Of a stretch of DNA of 64,000 nt, positions 26,327 to 35,238 are shown in pieces (position 1 is the stretch's first letter; every line of letters begins with the position of its first letter). The stretch is from assembly GCF_014650495.1 (NCBI RefSeq), contig NZ_BMVB01000013.1, positions 99,005 to 163,004 on the forward strand. Reading direction: 5' to 3'. Source of the DNA: Streptomyces cinnamoneus (GTDB lineage: Bacteria > Actinomycetota > Actinomycetes > Streptomycetales > Streptomycetaceae). The translations under genes and the position numbers were made by a program. The notes beneath the pieces were generated by a model, which saw only the letters and a program-made list of their open reading frames with translations, ran no database searches and was not told where the DNA came from.

Positions 26327-26645
26327 CGGGACTCCTCAGGCTGTAACGGGACTTGCGTAACCGGCGACTCACGCTACCGGTTCGCACAAGTGCGCGGCCG
26401 CACCGACCCGGCCGCTCCCGCCGCTCCGGATCCCGGCGGGAGGGTCCGGGGCGGGAGGGGAGGGCCCCGGCAGGGGGCGTGACGCGTTATTTGCGGCGAC
26501 ATGGGGGGCAACCGCACCAGGTGCGGTTGCCGTAAACAATGCAGCCCCCAGAGGGGTCCGTCCCCTCCCGACCCGGCCCCGCCCCACGACGGACGGACAG
26601 CCGGGGCCCCGGCCCGGACCGAGGCCCCAGCACCTTCTACGCCGC
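26327..26645. other. 319-bp intergenic region with a perfect palindrome
   Basis: No gene seen. It lies after the XRE-TPR gene and before the proline-rich gene, both on the minus strand. It holds the perfect inverted repeat GGCAACCGCACC-A-GGTGCGGTTGCC at 26507-26531, a plausible transcription terminator or operator. A dyad with AACCGG/CCGGTT arms lies near 26359-26384 in the promoter region of the proline-rich gene. Confidence 0.55.
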
Positions 26646-28034
26646 CTACGCCGCCTGCAGCTCCATCCGCGCCCCGAACTCCCGTACCACCGGCTCGTCC
26701 CGGTACGGCTCCAGGCGTTGCCGGAAGTCGTCCAGGTACTCCGCGCCCCGGTTCGAGCGCAGGGTGCCCAGCAGTTCCAGGGCCCTCGTGCCCGTCACAC
26801 AGGCTTCCTCCACCTCGCGCTGCTGGACGTGGGCCGTGGCCAGCAGCAGCAGGTCGATGGCACGGCGGCGCACCCTGCCCGTCGGATGCGTGGTCAGCGC
26901 ATCCTCCGCGTGCCGGCGTGCGGGCTCCGCCTGGCCCAGATCGCGGTGACAGTGCGCCAGCTCGTCCGAGAGGTAGGCCCGGTCGAAGTGGCGGATCCAC
27001 GGCGGGTCGTCGCCGGAGTCCGGGCCGTTGTCGGCGGCGTCCAGGCGGGAGATCGCCCGGGAGGCGACCGTCTGGCAGGAGCGCGCGTCACCCAGCAGGG
27101 CGTGGCCGCGCGCCTCGGCGGCGTAGAACATCGCCTCCGCGCGCGGCGTGACGTGCCCGCGCGCGCCTTCCTGTGCGGCCTTGGCCAGCTGCGCGATCTC
27201 CCGCGGGTTGCCCAGGGACGCGGCGAGGTGGCTCATGCTGGCGGCCAGGACGTAGCCGCCGTAGCCGCGGTCACCGGCCGCCTGGGCGAGCCGCAGGGCC
27301 TGGATGTAGTAGCGCTGGGCGAGGCCGGGCTGACCGGTGTCGACGGCCATGTAGCCCGCCAGTTCCGTCAGCCGGGCGACCGCCGCGAACAGTTCGCGGC
27401 CGACCGCCTCCCGGTACGAGCCCGCCAGCAGCCCCGAGACGACGCTGTTGAGGTAGTGGACGACGACCGGGCGCACGTGGCCGCTGCCGTAGCGGTGGTC
27501 GAGCTCGACCAGCGCCTCGGTCGTGGCGCGCACCGCCTCGACGTCCGACGGACCGACGCGCGCCCCGGCGCTCCGCGCGACCTGCGCGTCCGCCGCGGTG
27601 ATCAGCCAGTCGCGGCTCGGCTCGACCAGGGCCGAGGAGGCGACCGAGGTGCCGCTGAGGAAGTCCCGGCGGCCCACGTCGCTGCGCCACAGCTCGCAGA
27701 CCTGCTCGATGGCCCCGAGGACCGTCGGGGAGAACTGCAGGCCCACGCCCGAGGCCAGGTTCTTGCCGTTGGCCATGCCGATCTCGTCGATGGTGACGGA
27801 GCGGCCCAGCTTGCGGCCGAGGGCCTCGGCGATGACGGCGGGGGCCCGCCCGCGCGGCTGCTGACCCCGCAGCCAGCGGGCCACGGACGTCTTGTCGTAC
27901 CGCAGGTCCAGACCGTGCTCGGCGCCGCACATGTTGACCCTGCGCGCCAACCCGGCGTTGGAGCAGCCGGCTTCCTGAATCAGCGCTTGCAGCCGTTCGT
28001 TCGGCTGCCGCGCAACGAGTGGCCGTGCGGCCAT
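26646..28034 (-). CDS. XRE/TPR regulator, NsdA/NsdB-like
   Basis: 462-aa cytosolic regulator. The N-terminal part (about residues 10-70) reads LQALIQEAGCSNAGLARRVNMCGAEHGLDLRYDKTSVARWLRGQQPRG, the diverged DNA-binding segment of a large Streptomyces family. Helical TPR-like repeats from about 150 to the end (VARLTELAGYMAVDTGQPGLAQRYYIQALRLAQ) follow. Family members NsdA and NsdB in S. coelicolor repress sporulation and antibiotic production. ATG 28034 has GGGGG just upstream; the longer frame starts in the promoter. It is divergent from the Prim-Pol gene. Confidence 0.75.
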   Translation of the reverse strand: MAARPLVARQPNERLQALIQEAGCSNAGLARRVNMCGAEHGLDLRYDKTSVARWLRGQQPRGRAPAVIAEALGRKLGRSVTIDEIGMANGKNLASGVGLQFSPTVLGAIEQVCELWRSDVGRRDFLSGTSVASSALVEPSRDWLITAADAQVARSAGARVGPSDVEAVRATTEALVELDHRYGSGHVRPVVVHYLNSVVSGLLAGSYREAVGRELFAAVARLTELAGYMAVDTGQPGLAQRYYIQALRLAQAAGDRGYGGYVLAASMSHLAASLGNPREIAQLAKAAQEGARGHVTPRAEAMFYAAEARGHALLGDARSCQTVASRAISRLDAADNGPDSGDDPPWIRHFDRAYLSDELAHCHRDLGQAEPARRHAEDALTTHPTGRVRRRAIDLLLLATAHVQQREVEEACVTGTRALELLGTLRSNRGAEYLDDFRQRLEPYRDEPVVREFGARMELQAA

Positions 28035-28344
28035 GACGTAACCCCCTGAGACGCTATGCGTTCGCGATGAGCTCCGCTGGGTGCGGAGGAGCCGGTACAG
28101 CGGTGAACGCTCTCTCCTTCGATCTTTGCCCCCCTGATATCCGGAGAATGCAGGACTTGCCGGTATTCGCATCGATCGCGGCAATGTCCTGGGTCAGCAC
28201 GGTGCGCCCAGGTGGCTACCCCTTCGTTGCGGCGAACTTTCGCCTGCGCCCCCGTACATGCATCCGTGCGCCCCACGTGCTGTTACCGGCAGTTGCAACA
28301 TGCCTGTGCCCAAGCCGTAACCCCTGGTGACAAGGGGAGTTGTG
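28035..28344. other. 310-bp divergent promoter region
   Basis: No gene seen. It serves the XRE-TPR regulator (left) and the Prim-Pol gene (right). At its right end CCCCT (28321-28325) can pair with AGGGG (28333-28337), which is part of the ribosome site AAGGGGAG of the Prim-Pol gene, so the site may be masked. The middle is AT-richer than average. Confidence 0.5.
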
Positions 28345-29019
28345 TTGAGCGTGGAAGAGACCATCGGAGTAGGAGCCCCGCACATCCCCCAGCAACGCGG
28401 CGAGCGCGTGCTCGATGCGGCGGCGAGATACGCGGAGGACCGTCACTGGGACGTATTCGCCGGTACGTGGCTGGAGGCCGTGGACGGGCGGGAGCGCTGC
28501 TCGTGCGGCGATCTCGACTGCCCCGCACCGGGCGCCCATCCGGCCCGGCCCGACTGGGCGACCCAGGCCACGGGGAGCGCGTCCACGGCGCGCCGCATGT
28601 GGGCGAAGCAGCCCCGCGCCTCGATCCTGCTGCCGACGGGCCGTACGTTCGACGCCCTCGACGTCTCCGAGTCCGCCGGCTTCCTCGCGCTGGCCCGCAT
28701 GGAGCGCATGGAGATCCAGCTGGGGCCGATCACGTGCACGCCCTTCCGGCGGATGCAGTTCTTCGTGCTGCCCGGCGGAGCCCTGAAGGTCGCCGACCAG
28801 GCCCGCAAGCTCGGCTGGTCGCCCTCCACGCTCGACCTCGTCGCCCGCGGCGAGGGTGACTACGTCGTCGCGCCCCCCACCCGCATCGGCAATCGCGGGC
28901 CGGTGCAGTGGGCCCGTCAGCCCACGGCCGCCAACCGCTGGCTGCCGGACGCGGAGGAGCTGGTCAGCGCCCTGGCCTACGCCTGTGGGCGGGAAGCCGC
29001 CCTCTCCCGCGGCCGCTGA
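28345..29019 (+). CDS. Bifunctional DNA primase/polymerase (Prim-Pol) domain protein
   Basis: 224-aa protein with the Prim-Pol-like N-terminal domain architecture: AARYAEDRHWDVFAGTWLE, a zinc-knuckle-like CSCGDLDCPAPGAHPARPDW, then LPTGRTFDALDVSESAGFLALARME and APPTRIG. In plasmid replication proteins this fold combines primase and polymerase activity, but this short chromosomal type carries no helicase. TTG 28345 is chosen for its 5-nt spacing from AAGGGGAG; GTG 28342 or 28351 are alternatives. It is divergent from the NsdA-like regulator; the pair seems conserved in Streptomyces. True catalytic activity is unproven. Confidence 0.7.
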   Translation: MSVEETIGVGAPHIPQQRGERVLDAAARYAEDRHWDVFAGTWLEAVDGRERCSCGDLDCPAPGAHPARPDWATQATGSASTARRMWAKQPRASILLPTGRTFDALDVSESAGFLALARMERMEIQLGPITCTPFRRMQFFVLPGGALKVADQARKLGWSPSTLDLVARGEGDYVVAPPTRIGNRGPVQWARQPTAANRWLPDAEELVSALAYACGREAALSRGR

Positions 29020-29156
29020 GCCGGGGGGCCTTCCTCGCACGGAACTCCTGACAAATCTCACTGCCCGCCCTCTTGGACCGCCCCTACCGTGGAGCAGGAG
29101 GGCGGGGCGTTTCCGGCTCCCCCAGCACCATCTTCACGGGGAAAAGGACGAGCACA

Positions 29157-29936
29157 GTGGGACAGGACGTCATACCCGCGGTCCGCATCGAGGGACTGTG
29201 GAAGCGCTTCGGCGAGCAGGCGGCGGTGGCCGGTATCGATCTGGAGATACCGGCGGGGCAGTTCATCGGCCTGGTCGGCCCGAACGGCGCCGGCAAGACG
29301 ACCACCCTCTCCATGGTCACCGGCCTGCTGCGGCCCGACTCCGGCCGCGTCGAGATCGGCGGCCACGACGTCTGGCAGGACCCGGCCGCCGTCAAGGCGC
29401 GCATCGGTGTCCTGCCCGAGGGCCTGCGGATGTTCGAGCGGCTCTCCGGGCGCGAGCTCCTCGCCTGCACCGGGCGCCTGCGCGGCCTGCCCGGCGACGA
29501 GGTCGACAAGCGCGCCACCCAGCTGCTGGACGTCCTCGACCTCGCCGGCTCGCAGCACAAGCTGGTCATCGACTACTCCACCGGCATGCGCAAGAAGATC
29601 GGCCTGGCCGCCGCGCTGCTCCACAATCCCGAAGTCCTCTTCCTGGACGAGCCGTTCGAGGGCGTCGACCCCGTCTCCGCCCAGACCATCCGCAAGGTGC
29701 TGGAGCGCTACACCGCCTCCGGTGCCACGGTCGTCTTCTCCAGCCACGTCATGGAGCTGGTGGAGTCCCTCTGTTCCTGGGTGGCCGTGCTGGCCGCCGG
29801 CCGCATCCGGGCCCACGGCCCGCTCGCCGAGGTGCGGGGCGAGGCGCCCACCCTGCAGGATGCGTTCCTCTCGCTGGTCGGCGGGCGCGCGGGCGCGGAG
29901 GGCGAGAACCTCGACTGGCTGGGCGGTGCCCGATGA
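29157..29936 (+). CDS. ABC transporter ATP-binding protein
   Basis: 259-aa ATPase of a two-component ABC exporter. Walker A GPNGAGKTT, signature YSTGMRKKIGLAAAL (a diverged LSGGQ, common in this subfamily), Walker B VLFLDEPFEGVD and switch His in FSSHVMELVE. The GTG start at 29157 has AAGGA about 9 nt upstream; the longer frame has none. The stop overlaps the permease ATG (ATGA). The substrate is unknown. Confidence 0.92.
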   Translation: MGQDVIPAVRIEGLWKRFGEQAAVAGIDLEIPAGQFIGLVGPNGAGKTTTLSMVTGLLRPDSGRVEIGGHDVWQDPAAVKARIGVLPEGLRMFERLSGRELLACTGRLRGLPGDEVDKRATQLLDVLDLAGSQHKLVIDYSTGMRKKIGLAAALLHNPEVLFLDEPFEGVDPVSAQTIRKVLERYTASGATVVFSSHVMELVESLCSWVAVLAAGRIRAHGPLAEVRGEAPTLQDAFLSLVGGRAGAEGENLDWLGGAR

Positions 29937-31555
29937 GCGCCCCCGCACTCCCCTCACTCCCCTCACTGCTCGGCACGTTCGCGCACCTGAAGCTGTCGCT
30001 CCTGCGTAACGGCCTGCGCCAGTCCTCGGGCCGCAAGGCCGTCTACATCACCTCCCTCGTCCTCACCGCGCTCTTCGCGGCGCTGGAGCTCATCGGCCTG
30101 ATCGCCCTGCGCGGCAACGAGCACGCCGCGGCCCTGACCGTGCCGCTGGCGGTCCTGCTGGCGCTCGGCTGGGCGTTCGTCCCGCTGTTCTTCCCCGGCG
30201 GGGACGAGACCCTGGACGCGTCCAAGCTGGTGATGCTGCCCCTGCGTCCCACCCCGCTGGTGGCGGCCCTGATGACGGCCTCGCTGATCGGCATCGGCCC
30301 CGCCTTCACGCTGATCCTCTTCGTCGGCTCGGTGATCGCGACCGCGCACGGCGTCGCCGCGGCCGTCATCGGGGTGTTCGGCGCGGCCCTGGCGCTGCTG
30401 CTCTGCCTGGCGCTGGCCCGGGCCGTCGCCACCGCCAACGCCCGGCTCCTGACCAGCCGCAAGGGCCGTGAAATGGCCCTGCTCAGCGGCCTGATCATCG
30501 CCGTCGGCCTGCAGTTCGTGAACCTCGGCATGGCCAAGCTGAACACCCTCCACCTCGCCCGGCTGGAGCCGCTCGCCGACATCCTGCGCTGGGTGCCGCC
30601 GGGCTCCGCGCTGGACGCCGTCCGGGCCGCCGGCGAGGGCTCCTACGGGCTGGCCGCGGGTGAACTCGCCCTGTCCGCCGCGGTGCTGGCCGCCGTGCTG
30701 TGGTGGTGGCAGCGCAGCCTCGCCGCGGTGATGGTCTCGGCGGACGCCTCCACCGTCTCCCCCGACGCGTCGCGCAAGGACGCCGGCCGGGCGGCGGACA
30801 AGGGCGCCGGTCTGGCGGGCCTGCTGCCCGCCGGGCGCACGGGCGCGGTCATGCTGCGCTCGCTGCGCTACCTGAGCCGCGACCCCAAGACCCGGATGGC
30901 GTGGGTCTCCGCGCTGGTCATCGGTCTGATCGTGCCGGCGGTCAACGCCGCCCAGGGCAACGGCAGCATCTACTTCGCGTTCTTCGCGACGACGGTCCTC
31001 GGCATGCACAACTACAACCAGTTCGGCCAGGACGGTTCGGCGTTCTGGATGGTGCTGCAGACGATCTCCTCGCCGCGCGACGCCTACGCCGAGCTGCGCT
31101 CCCGCGCCCTGGCCGTTGCGCTGATCGCCGTGCCGTACACGACGCTGGTCGTCATCGTCTCGGCCGCGATCACGGACAACTGGCGGGACATGCCCATGGT
31201 GTGGGGTCTGTGCCTGGCGCTGGTGGGTGCCCTCTTCGCGACGGCCGCCACGACGTCGGTGCGCTTTCCCTACTCCATCCCCCAGGAAGGGGCCTTCAAG
31301 AACGTCGCCCCCGGCCAGAACGGCATCGCCTGGGGCGGCATGCTGCTCGGCGCGCTGGTGAGCGCGGCGCTGTGCACCCCGCTCATCGTGGCGGCCGTCT
31401 GGCTGCACTCGGCCGGCGCGACGGGCCTGTTGTGGGCGCTGGTGCCGGCCGGTGCCGGGTACGGGCTGCTGATCGCCTGGGCGGGGCTGCGGTTCGCGGC
31501 CCCGCGGGTGGCCGGCCGGCTGCCGGAGATCCTGGCGGCGGTGAGCAAGGGCTGA
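29933..31555 (+). CDS. ABC transporter permease
   Basis: 540-aa membrane protein translationally coupled to the ATPase. By eye it has about 11-12 hydrophobic spans, for example VLTALFAALELIGLIAL, LIIAVGLQFVNLGMAKL and WVSALVIGLIVPAVNA, with a basic cytosolic linker around residues 275-305. The size and layout match actinobacterial ABC-2-like exporters of unknown cargo. No substrate-binding protein is nearby, consistent with export. Confidence 0.85.
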   Translation: MSAPALPSLPSLLGTFAHLKLSLLRNGLRQSSGRKAVYITSLVLTALFAALELIGLIALRGNEHAAALTVPLAVLLALGWAFVPLFFPGGDETLDASKLVMLPLRPTPLVAALMTASLIGIGPAFTLILFVGSVIATAHGVAAAVIGVFGAALALLLCLALARAVATANARLLTSRKGREMALLSGLIIAVGLQFVNLGMAKLNTLHLARLEPLADILRWVPPGSALDAVRAAGEGSYGLAAGELALSAAVLAAVLWWWQRSLAAVMVSADASTVSPDASRKDAGRAADKGAGLAGLLPAGRTGAVMLRSLRYLSRDPKTRMAWVSALVIGLIVPAVNAAQGNGSIYFAFFATTVLGMHNYNQFGQDGSAFWMVLQTISSPRDAYAELRSRALAVALIAVPYTTLVVIVSAAITDNWRDMPMVWGLCLALVGALFATAATTSVRFPYSIPQEGAFKNVAPGQNGIAWGGMLLGALVSAALCTPLIVAAVWLHSAGATGLLWALVPAGAGYGLLIAWAGLRFAAPRVAGRLPEILAAVSKG

Positions 31556-31567
31556 CGGCGGCGCCCG

Positions 31568-32992
31568 TCAGCCGTCGGTGGCCCGCTCCACGTAGCCGTC
31601 GGGGCGGACGAGCAGGGTCGTGGGGGCGGCGTCGGCACGGGTGACCGTGGTGACGCCGCCCTCCTTCCCGTCCGCCTTGCCCGCGTCCGCGCCCCGCGGC
31701 AGGACCCGTACGTACGTGCCGGCGCGCAGCGCCTCGTAGAGGCGGTCCGGGCCGTCGGCGGTCTCGGCCAGCGGCAGGTCGGGGGCGCGGCGGCCGACGA
31801 GGGGGTGGGCACCGGGCGGGGCCGGGTAGTGGATGCCGACGCCGGAGATGAACAGGGCGGCCCGGTCCAGCGCGAAGGGCGCGAGGGCGACCGCCCCGGC
31901 CAGGGCGTTGCGCAGGCCCCGGGTGACGGGCGTGGCGGCCAGGACCGACCGGACGATGGCTCCCGAGAGCCGCAGGACGGCCGTGCCGACGGGGTGGCGC
32001 TCGTCGTGGTAGCTGTCCAGGAGCCGGTCGTCACCGCGCTGCTGCAGGACGGCGGCCAGCTTCCAGCCGAGGTTGGCGGCGTCCTGGACACCGGTGTTGA
32101 GGCCGAGGCCGCCGGCGGGCGAGTGGCAGTGGGCGGCGTCGCCCGCGAGGAGGACGCGGCCGTCGCGGTAGCGCGGCACCTGGCGTTCGTCGCTGTGGAA
32201 GCGCGAGGTCCAGCGGGGCTCGCGCATGCCGAAGTCCGTGCCGAACGCGGCGCGGGTGACCGCGCGCAGGCTGTCGAAGTCGACGGGGGCCCCGGAGGGC
32301 AGGTCGCTGCCCCGCTCCCAGGCGATGACGCGGTACCAGCCGTCCCCGAAGGGGGCGATGAAGGCGAAGCCCCCGGCGACGCCGTTGAACGCGGGCACGT
32401 CCTTGGGGGGCACGTCCAGGCGGACGTCGGCGAGCATCACGGACCGCAGGACGGACTTCCCGGGGAAGGGCATCCCGAGGGCCGTGCGGACGGCGCTGTG
32501 CACCCCGTCCGCGCCGACGACGTAGCGGCCGCGCACGGTGGCGGACGCGCCGTCCCCGGCGGGCTCGACGTCGACGTCGACGCCCTCGGCGTCCTGGCGC
32601 AGCCCGGTCACCCGGGCGCCGCGCCGGATCTCGGCGCCGTGCGCCAGGGCGCGCTCCTCCAGCAGCCGCTCGATCTCGTACTGCGGGGTGATGAGCACGC
32701 CGGGGAAACGGGAGTCGAGCCGGTTCAGCTCGATCCAGGTGCGGCCGAAGAGCCGCAGCCGGCCCAGGAAGGTGCCGGTGGCGATGAGTTGCTCGGCGAG
32801 GCCCCGCGCGTCGAGCACCTCCAGGGTGCGGGCGTGGATGGCGAAGGCCCGGGTGAGGTTGGACTCCTGCGCGCGCTTCTCCAGGACGGTGACGCGCACG
32901 CCGGAGGCGGCGAGATCACCGGCCAGCAGCAGCCCGGTGGGACCGGCTCCGACGACCAGGACGTCCGCGGTGGGTTCGGTGCGTGGGGACAT
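31568..32992 (-). CDS. FAD-dependent aromatic monooxygenase (class A)
   Basis: 474-aa flavin hydroxylase of the PHBH/rifampicin-monooxygenase group. FAD-binding GAGPTG lies at about residues 15-20, the DG motif is GRYVVGADGVHSAVR and the GD motif VLLAGDAAHCHSPAGGLGLN. A thioredoxin-like C-terminal segment covers about residues 380-474. ATG 32992 (MSPRTEPTADVLVVGAG) is chosen over a start 22 codons upstream as it fits the usual N-terminus. Uses NAD(P)H and O2 to hydroxylate an aromatic or antibiotic substrate; which one cannot be told. Unlinked to other catabolic genes. Confidence 0.85.
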   Translation of the reverse strand: MSPRTEPTADVLVVGAGPTGLLLAGDLAASGVRVTVLEKRAQESNLTRAFAIHARTLEVLDARGLAEQLIATGTFLGRLRLFGRTWIELNRLDSRFPGVLITPQYEIERLLEERALAHGAEIRRGARVTGLRQDAEGVDVDVEPAGDGASATVRGRYVVGADGVHSAVRTALGMPFPGKSVLRSVMLADVRLDVPPKDVPAFNGVAGGFAFIAPFGDGWYRVIAWERGSDLPSGAPVDFDSLRAVTRAAFGTDFGMREPRWTSRFHSDERQVPRYRDGRVLLAGDAAHCHSPAGGLGLNTGVQDAANLGWKLAAVLQQRGDDRLLDSYHDERHPVGTAVLRLSGAIVRSVLAATPVTRGLRNALAGAVALAPFALDRAALFISGVGIHYPAPPGAHPLVGRRAPDLPLAETADGPDRLYEALRAGTYVRVLPRGADAGKADGKEGGVTTVTRADAAPTTLLVRPDGYVERATDG

Positions 32993-33135
32993 GACGGCTC
33001 CCGGTGGATGGCGGCGGCATGGCTGCGCATCGTGCGCAGGGCGTGGACTGCGCCTCATTGCCAGTGCACACCCGGCACCCCGGCTATGTCAACGGGTGTT
33101 GAATTAATCCGGGCGCGCCCCGGCAGGGACGCCCC

Positions 33136-33996
33136 TCACGCCGGTACGGCGGCCTCCAGAAAGGGCTCGGCGACGCGCCGCCAGCCGGCGGGCTGGTCGT
33201 AATGGGCGAGGTGCCCGGCGTCGGGGATCTCGGCGTAGCGGCCGCGGGGCAGGACGCGGACCATCTCCTGGGCCTCGGCGCGGCCCAGCGCGCCGTCCAG
33301 CCCGCGGACGACCAGCGCCGGGCACTCCACCTGCGCCAGCTCCTCCCAGTGCGCGTCGTGGGCGTAGCCCTCGCGGGCCTGGAGCATCTGGCGGCGGAAG
33401 AACAGCGGGCGCCAGCCGTCGGCGCGCTCGGACATCACCTCGGCGTAGAAGTCGCCCCGGGCCGGGGCGGGCCGCTCCAGGGTGGGGTCGTCCTCCCCGA
33501 ACCACTTGCGGACGTCGGCGAGCGTCGCGAACGGCACCGGCCAGGACCTCAGCCACTCGCTCCACTGGCGCTGGGTGGCTGCGCCCAGGGCGGAGGCGCG
33601 CATGTCGCAGATGACCAGGGCGCGGACGAGGTCGGGGCGGCGGGCGGCCAGCTGCCAGGCGGTGAGGGCGCCCATGGCGTGGCCGATGAGGGTGACGGGG
33701 GCCAGGCCGAGCTGCTCGACGGTGGCCTCGGCGTCGGCGACGTACGCCTCGCGGGCGTAGGGGCCGCTGACGGGCTTGTCGCTGCGGCCGTGGCCGCGCT
33801 GGTCGAGGGCGATGGTGCGGTACCGCGTGGACAGCCAACGGGCCGTGTCGGCCCAGTGCGCGGCCCGGCCCAGCAGGCCGTGCAGGAGCAGCACCCCGCC
33901 TCCCCCCGCCTTCGGCGGTTCGGCGAACTCCCAGGCGGCAAGCCGCACTCCGCCGCTTCCGGTCACTTCGATACGCCGGACCATGAGCTCTGACAC
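33136..33996 (-). CDS. Alpha/beta hydrolase
   Basis: 286-aa soluble hydrolase. Oxyanion HG in LLLHGLLG, LDQRGHGRSDKP, a nucleophile elbow that reads IGHAMGA where most relatives have G-x-S-x-G, catalytic Asp region VVRGLDGALG and late His in DAGHLAHYD. Because the elbow carries Ala in place of Ser (G-H-A-M-G), classical serine catalysis is unlikely; some family members with altered elbows are dioxygenases, lyases or binding proteins. GTG 33996 is chosen for the GGGGGAG site 8 nt upstream. Confidence 0.78.
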   Translation of the reverse strand: MSELMVRRIEVTGSGGVRLAAWEFAEPPKAGGGGVLLLHGLLGRAAHWADTARWLSTRYRTIALDQRGHGRSDKPVSGPYAREAYVADAEATVEQLGLAPVTLIGHAMGALTAWQLAARRPDLVRALVICDMRASALGAATQRQWSEWLRSWPVPFATLADVRKWFGEDDPTLERPAPARGDFYAEVMSERADGWRPLFFRRQMLQAREGYAHDAHWEELAQVECPALVVRGLDGALGRAEAQEMVRVLPRGRYAEIPDAGHLAHYDQPAGWRRVAEPFLEAAVPA

Positions 33997-34446
33997 CCCC
34001 TCGTCTCCCCCGAGCAGCTCCACCTTATGGAACTTCCATTCGAATGAACCGTGGTCGTGCGCAACACCCCTCGTTCGAGTGACCGGACGGAAGGGTTGAC
34101 CGTCTGCGCCCCGGGGAGAAATCGACCTGGGCGCGGGCCGTTCGGGGAAGAAGGCCCGCGAGGCGCACCCTGGGAGCTCGGGGCTCCGGGGCGCCGCGGG
34201 GGAGAACGGGGAGGTGGGGCCCCGGCAGTCCGCGAGGGCGCCGGGGCCCTTTCGCCGTGGTGCGGCCCCCCGCTGGCCTCATCCGATCCCCTCCCCGGTC
34301 GGCGGCGCGCGCATATGCGTTCAGCACTCAGCGCCAGCGTCGCACGGCTCGGGCCCGCCCGCGCCGATTCCGCCGCGGCTCGGCAGCTTTACGTAACGCG
34401 GTATACGTACCCGGCGCGGCCGGCGCCTGCGAGGCGTCGAGGCCGG
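33997..34446. other. 450-bp intergenic region left of dmdR1
   Basis: No gene supported. The left end carries the promoter of the hydrolase, with adjoining dyads GGAA-C-TTCC (34029-34037) and CATTCGAATG (34037-34046), a possible operator. The remainder is GC-rich with GGGGCC/GGCCCC complementarities (around 34150-34270) that could end the dmdR1 transcript. Confidence 0.5.
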
Positions 34447-35139
34447 TCAGCGCTTGGCGACGAAGACGTGGGAGGCGATGTCCGACGCCAGCTCGGCGGC
34501 CTCGCCACTGCTGCCCACCATCACCCCACCGGGCGACTCCGTCACGCTGACCACGGCGCCGGGCTGCACACCGGCGCGCCGCAGCGTGTACATGAGCTGG
34601 GCGTCCGTCTGGATGGGCTCGCCGATGCGGCGCACGACCACGGTCTTGCCCTCCGTGCCCGGCTCCAGGTCCATCAGGCTGACCATGCCGGCGTTGAGGA
34701 AGGGGTCCGACTCGGACTTCTCGCCCAGCTCCTCCAGGCCCGGGATCGGGTTGCCGTACGGCGACTCGGTCGGGTGGCGCAGCAGCTCCAGCACGCGCCG
34801 CTCGACGGCCTCGCTCATCACGTGCTCCCAGCGGCACGCCTCGGCGTGCACCTGCTCCCACTCCAGGCCGATCACGTCGACCAGGAGGCACTCCGCGAGG
34901 CGGTGCTTGCGCATCACGCGCGTGGCCAGCCGGCGGCCCTCCTCCGTCAGCTCCAGGTGCCGGTCGCCGGCGACGGACACCAGGCCGTCGCGCTCCATGC
35001 GGGCCACCGTCTGGCTCACCGTCGGGCCGCTCTGGTCGAGCCGCTCCGCGATGCGGGCACGCATGGGAACCACACCTTCCTCTTCCAGCTCCAGGATGGT
35101 GCGGAGATACATCTCCGTGGTGTCGATCAGTCCGGACAT
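34447..35139 (-). CDS. dmdR1: DtxR/IdeR-family iron-dependent repressor DmdR1
   Basis: 230-aa divalent-metal regulator. The N-terminal helix-turn-helix is at about residues 1-60 (LIDTTEMYLRTILELEEEGV...QSGPTVSQTVARMERDGL). The dimerisation and metal-site region 65-140 contains VMRKHRLAECLLVDVIGLEWEQVHAEACRWEHVMSEAVERR, with the M, C, E and H ligands typical of DtxR. The SH3-like domain covers 150-230. Fe2+-loaded protein represses siderophore and iron-uptake genes. Length and sequence match S. coelicolor DmdR1, and so does the neighbourhood. A long ORF covers the opposite strand. Confidence 0.93.
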   Translation of the reverse strand: MSGLIDTTEMYLRTILELEEEGVVPMRARIAERLDQSGPTVSQTVARMERDGLVSVAGDRHLELTEEGRRLATRVMRKHRLAECLLVDVIGLEWEQVHAEACRWEHVMSEAVERRVLELLRHPTESPYGNPIPGLEELGEKSESDPFLNAGMVSLMDLEPGTEGKTVVVRRIGEPIQTDAQLMYTLRRAGVQPGAVVSVTESPGGVMVGSSGEAAELASDIASHVFVAKR

Positions 35140-35158
35140 GCCGTGCCCCTCGAAATAA
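34454..35158 (+). CDS. Possible Adm protein: long ORF antiparallel to dmdR1
   Basis: 234-codon open frame, ATG start, lying entirely opposite dmdR1. The product would be Ser/Arg/Thr-rich and basic (SSSSTRRSTASLITCS), as expected from the complement of a high-GC gene, so openness alone is weak evidence. In S. coelicolor an antiparallel gene pair dmdR1/adm at this locus has been described, with Adm affecting siderophore and antibiotic production. The same layout here supports listing it. I see no strong ribosome site at 34440-34453. Low confidence as a real protein. Confidence 0.3.
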   Translation: MATKTWEAMSDASSAASPLLPTITPPGDSVTLTTAPGCTPARRSVYMSWASVWMGSPMRRTTTVLPSVPGSRSIRLTMPALRKGSDSDFSPSSSRPGIGLPYGDSVGWRSSSSTRRSTASLITCSQRHASACTCSHSRPITSTRRHSARRCLRITRVASRRPSSVSSRCRSPATDTRPSRSMRATVWLTVGPLWSSRSAMRARMGTTPSSSSSRMVRRYISVVSISPDMPCPSK

Positions 35159-35238
35159 GTCGTGCGCTGGCCCTGGACTCAATTCTGACGCATACCACCG
35201 ACAACGGGGCCGCCACGCCCCTGACGGCCCCCGCCGTA

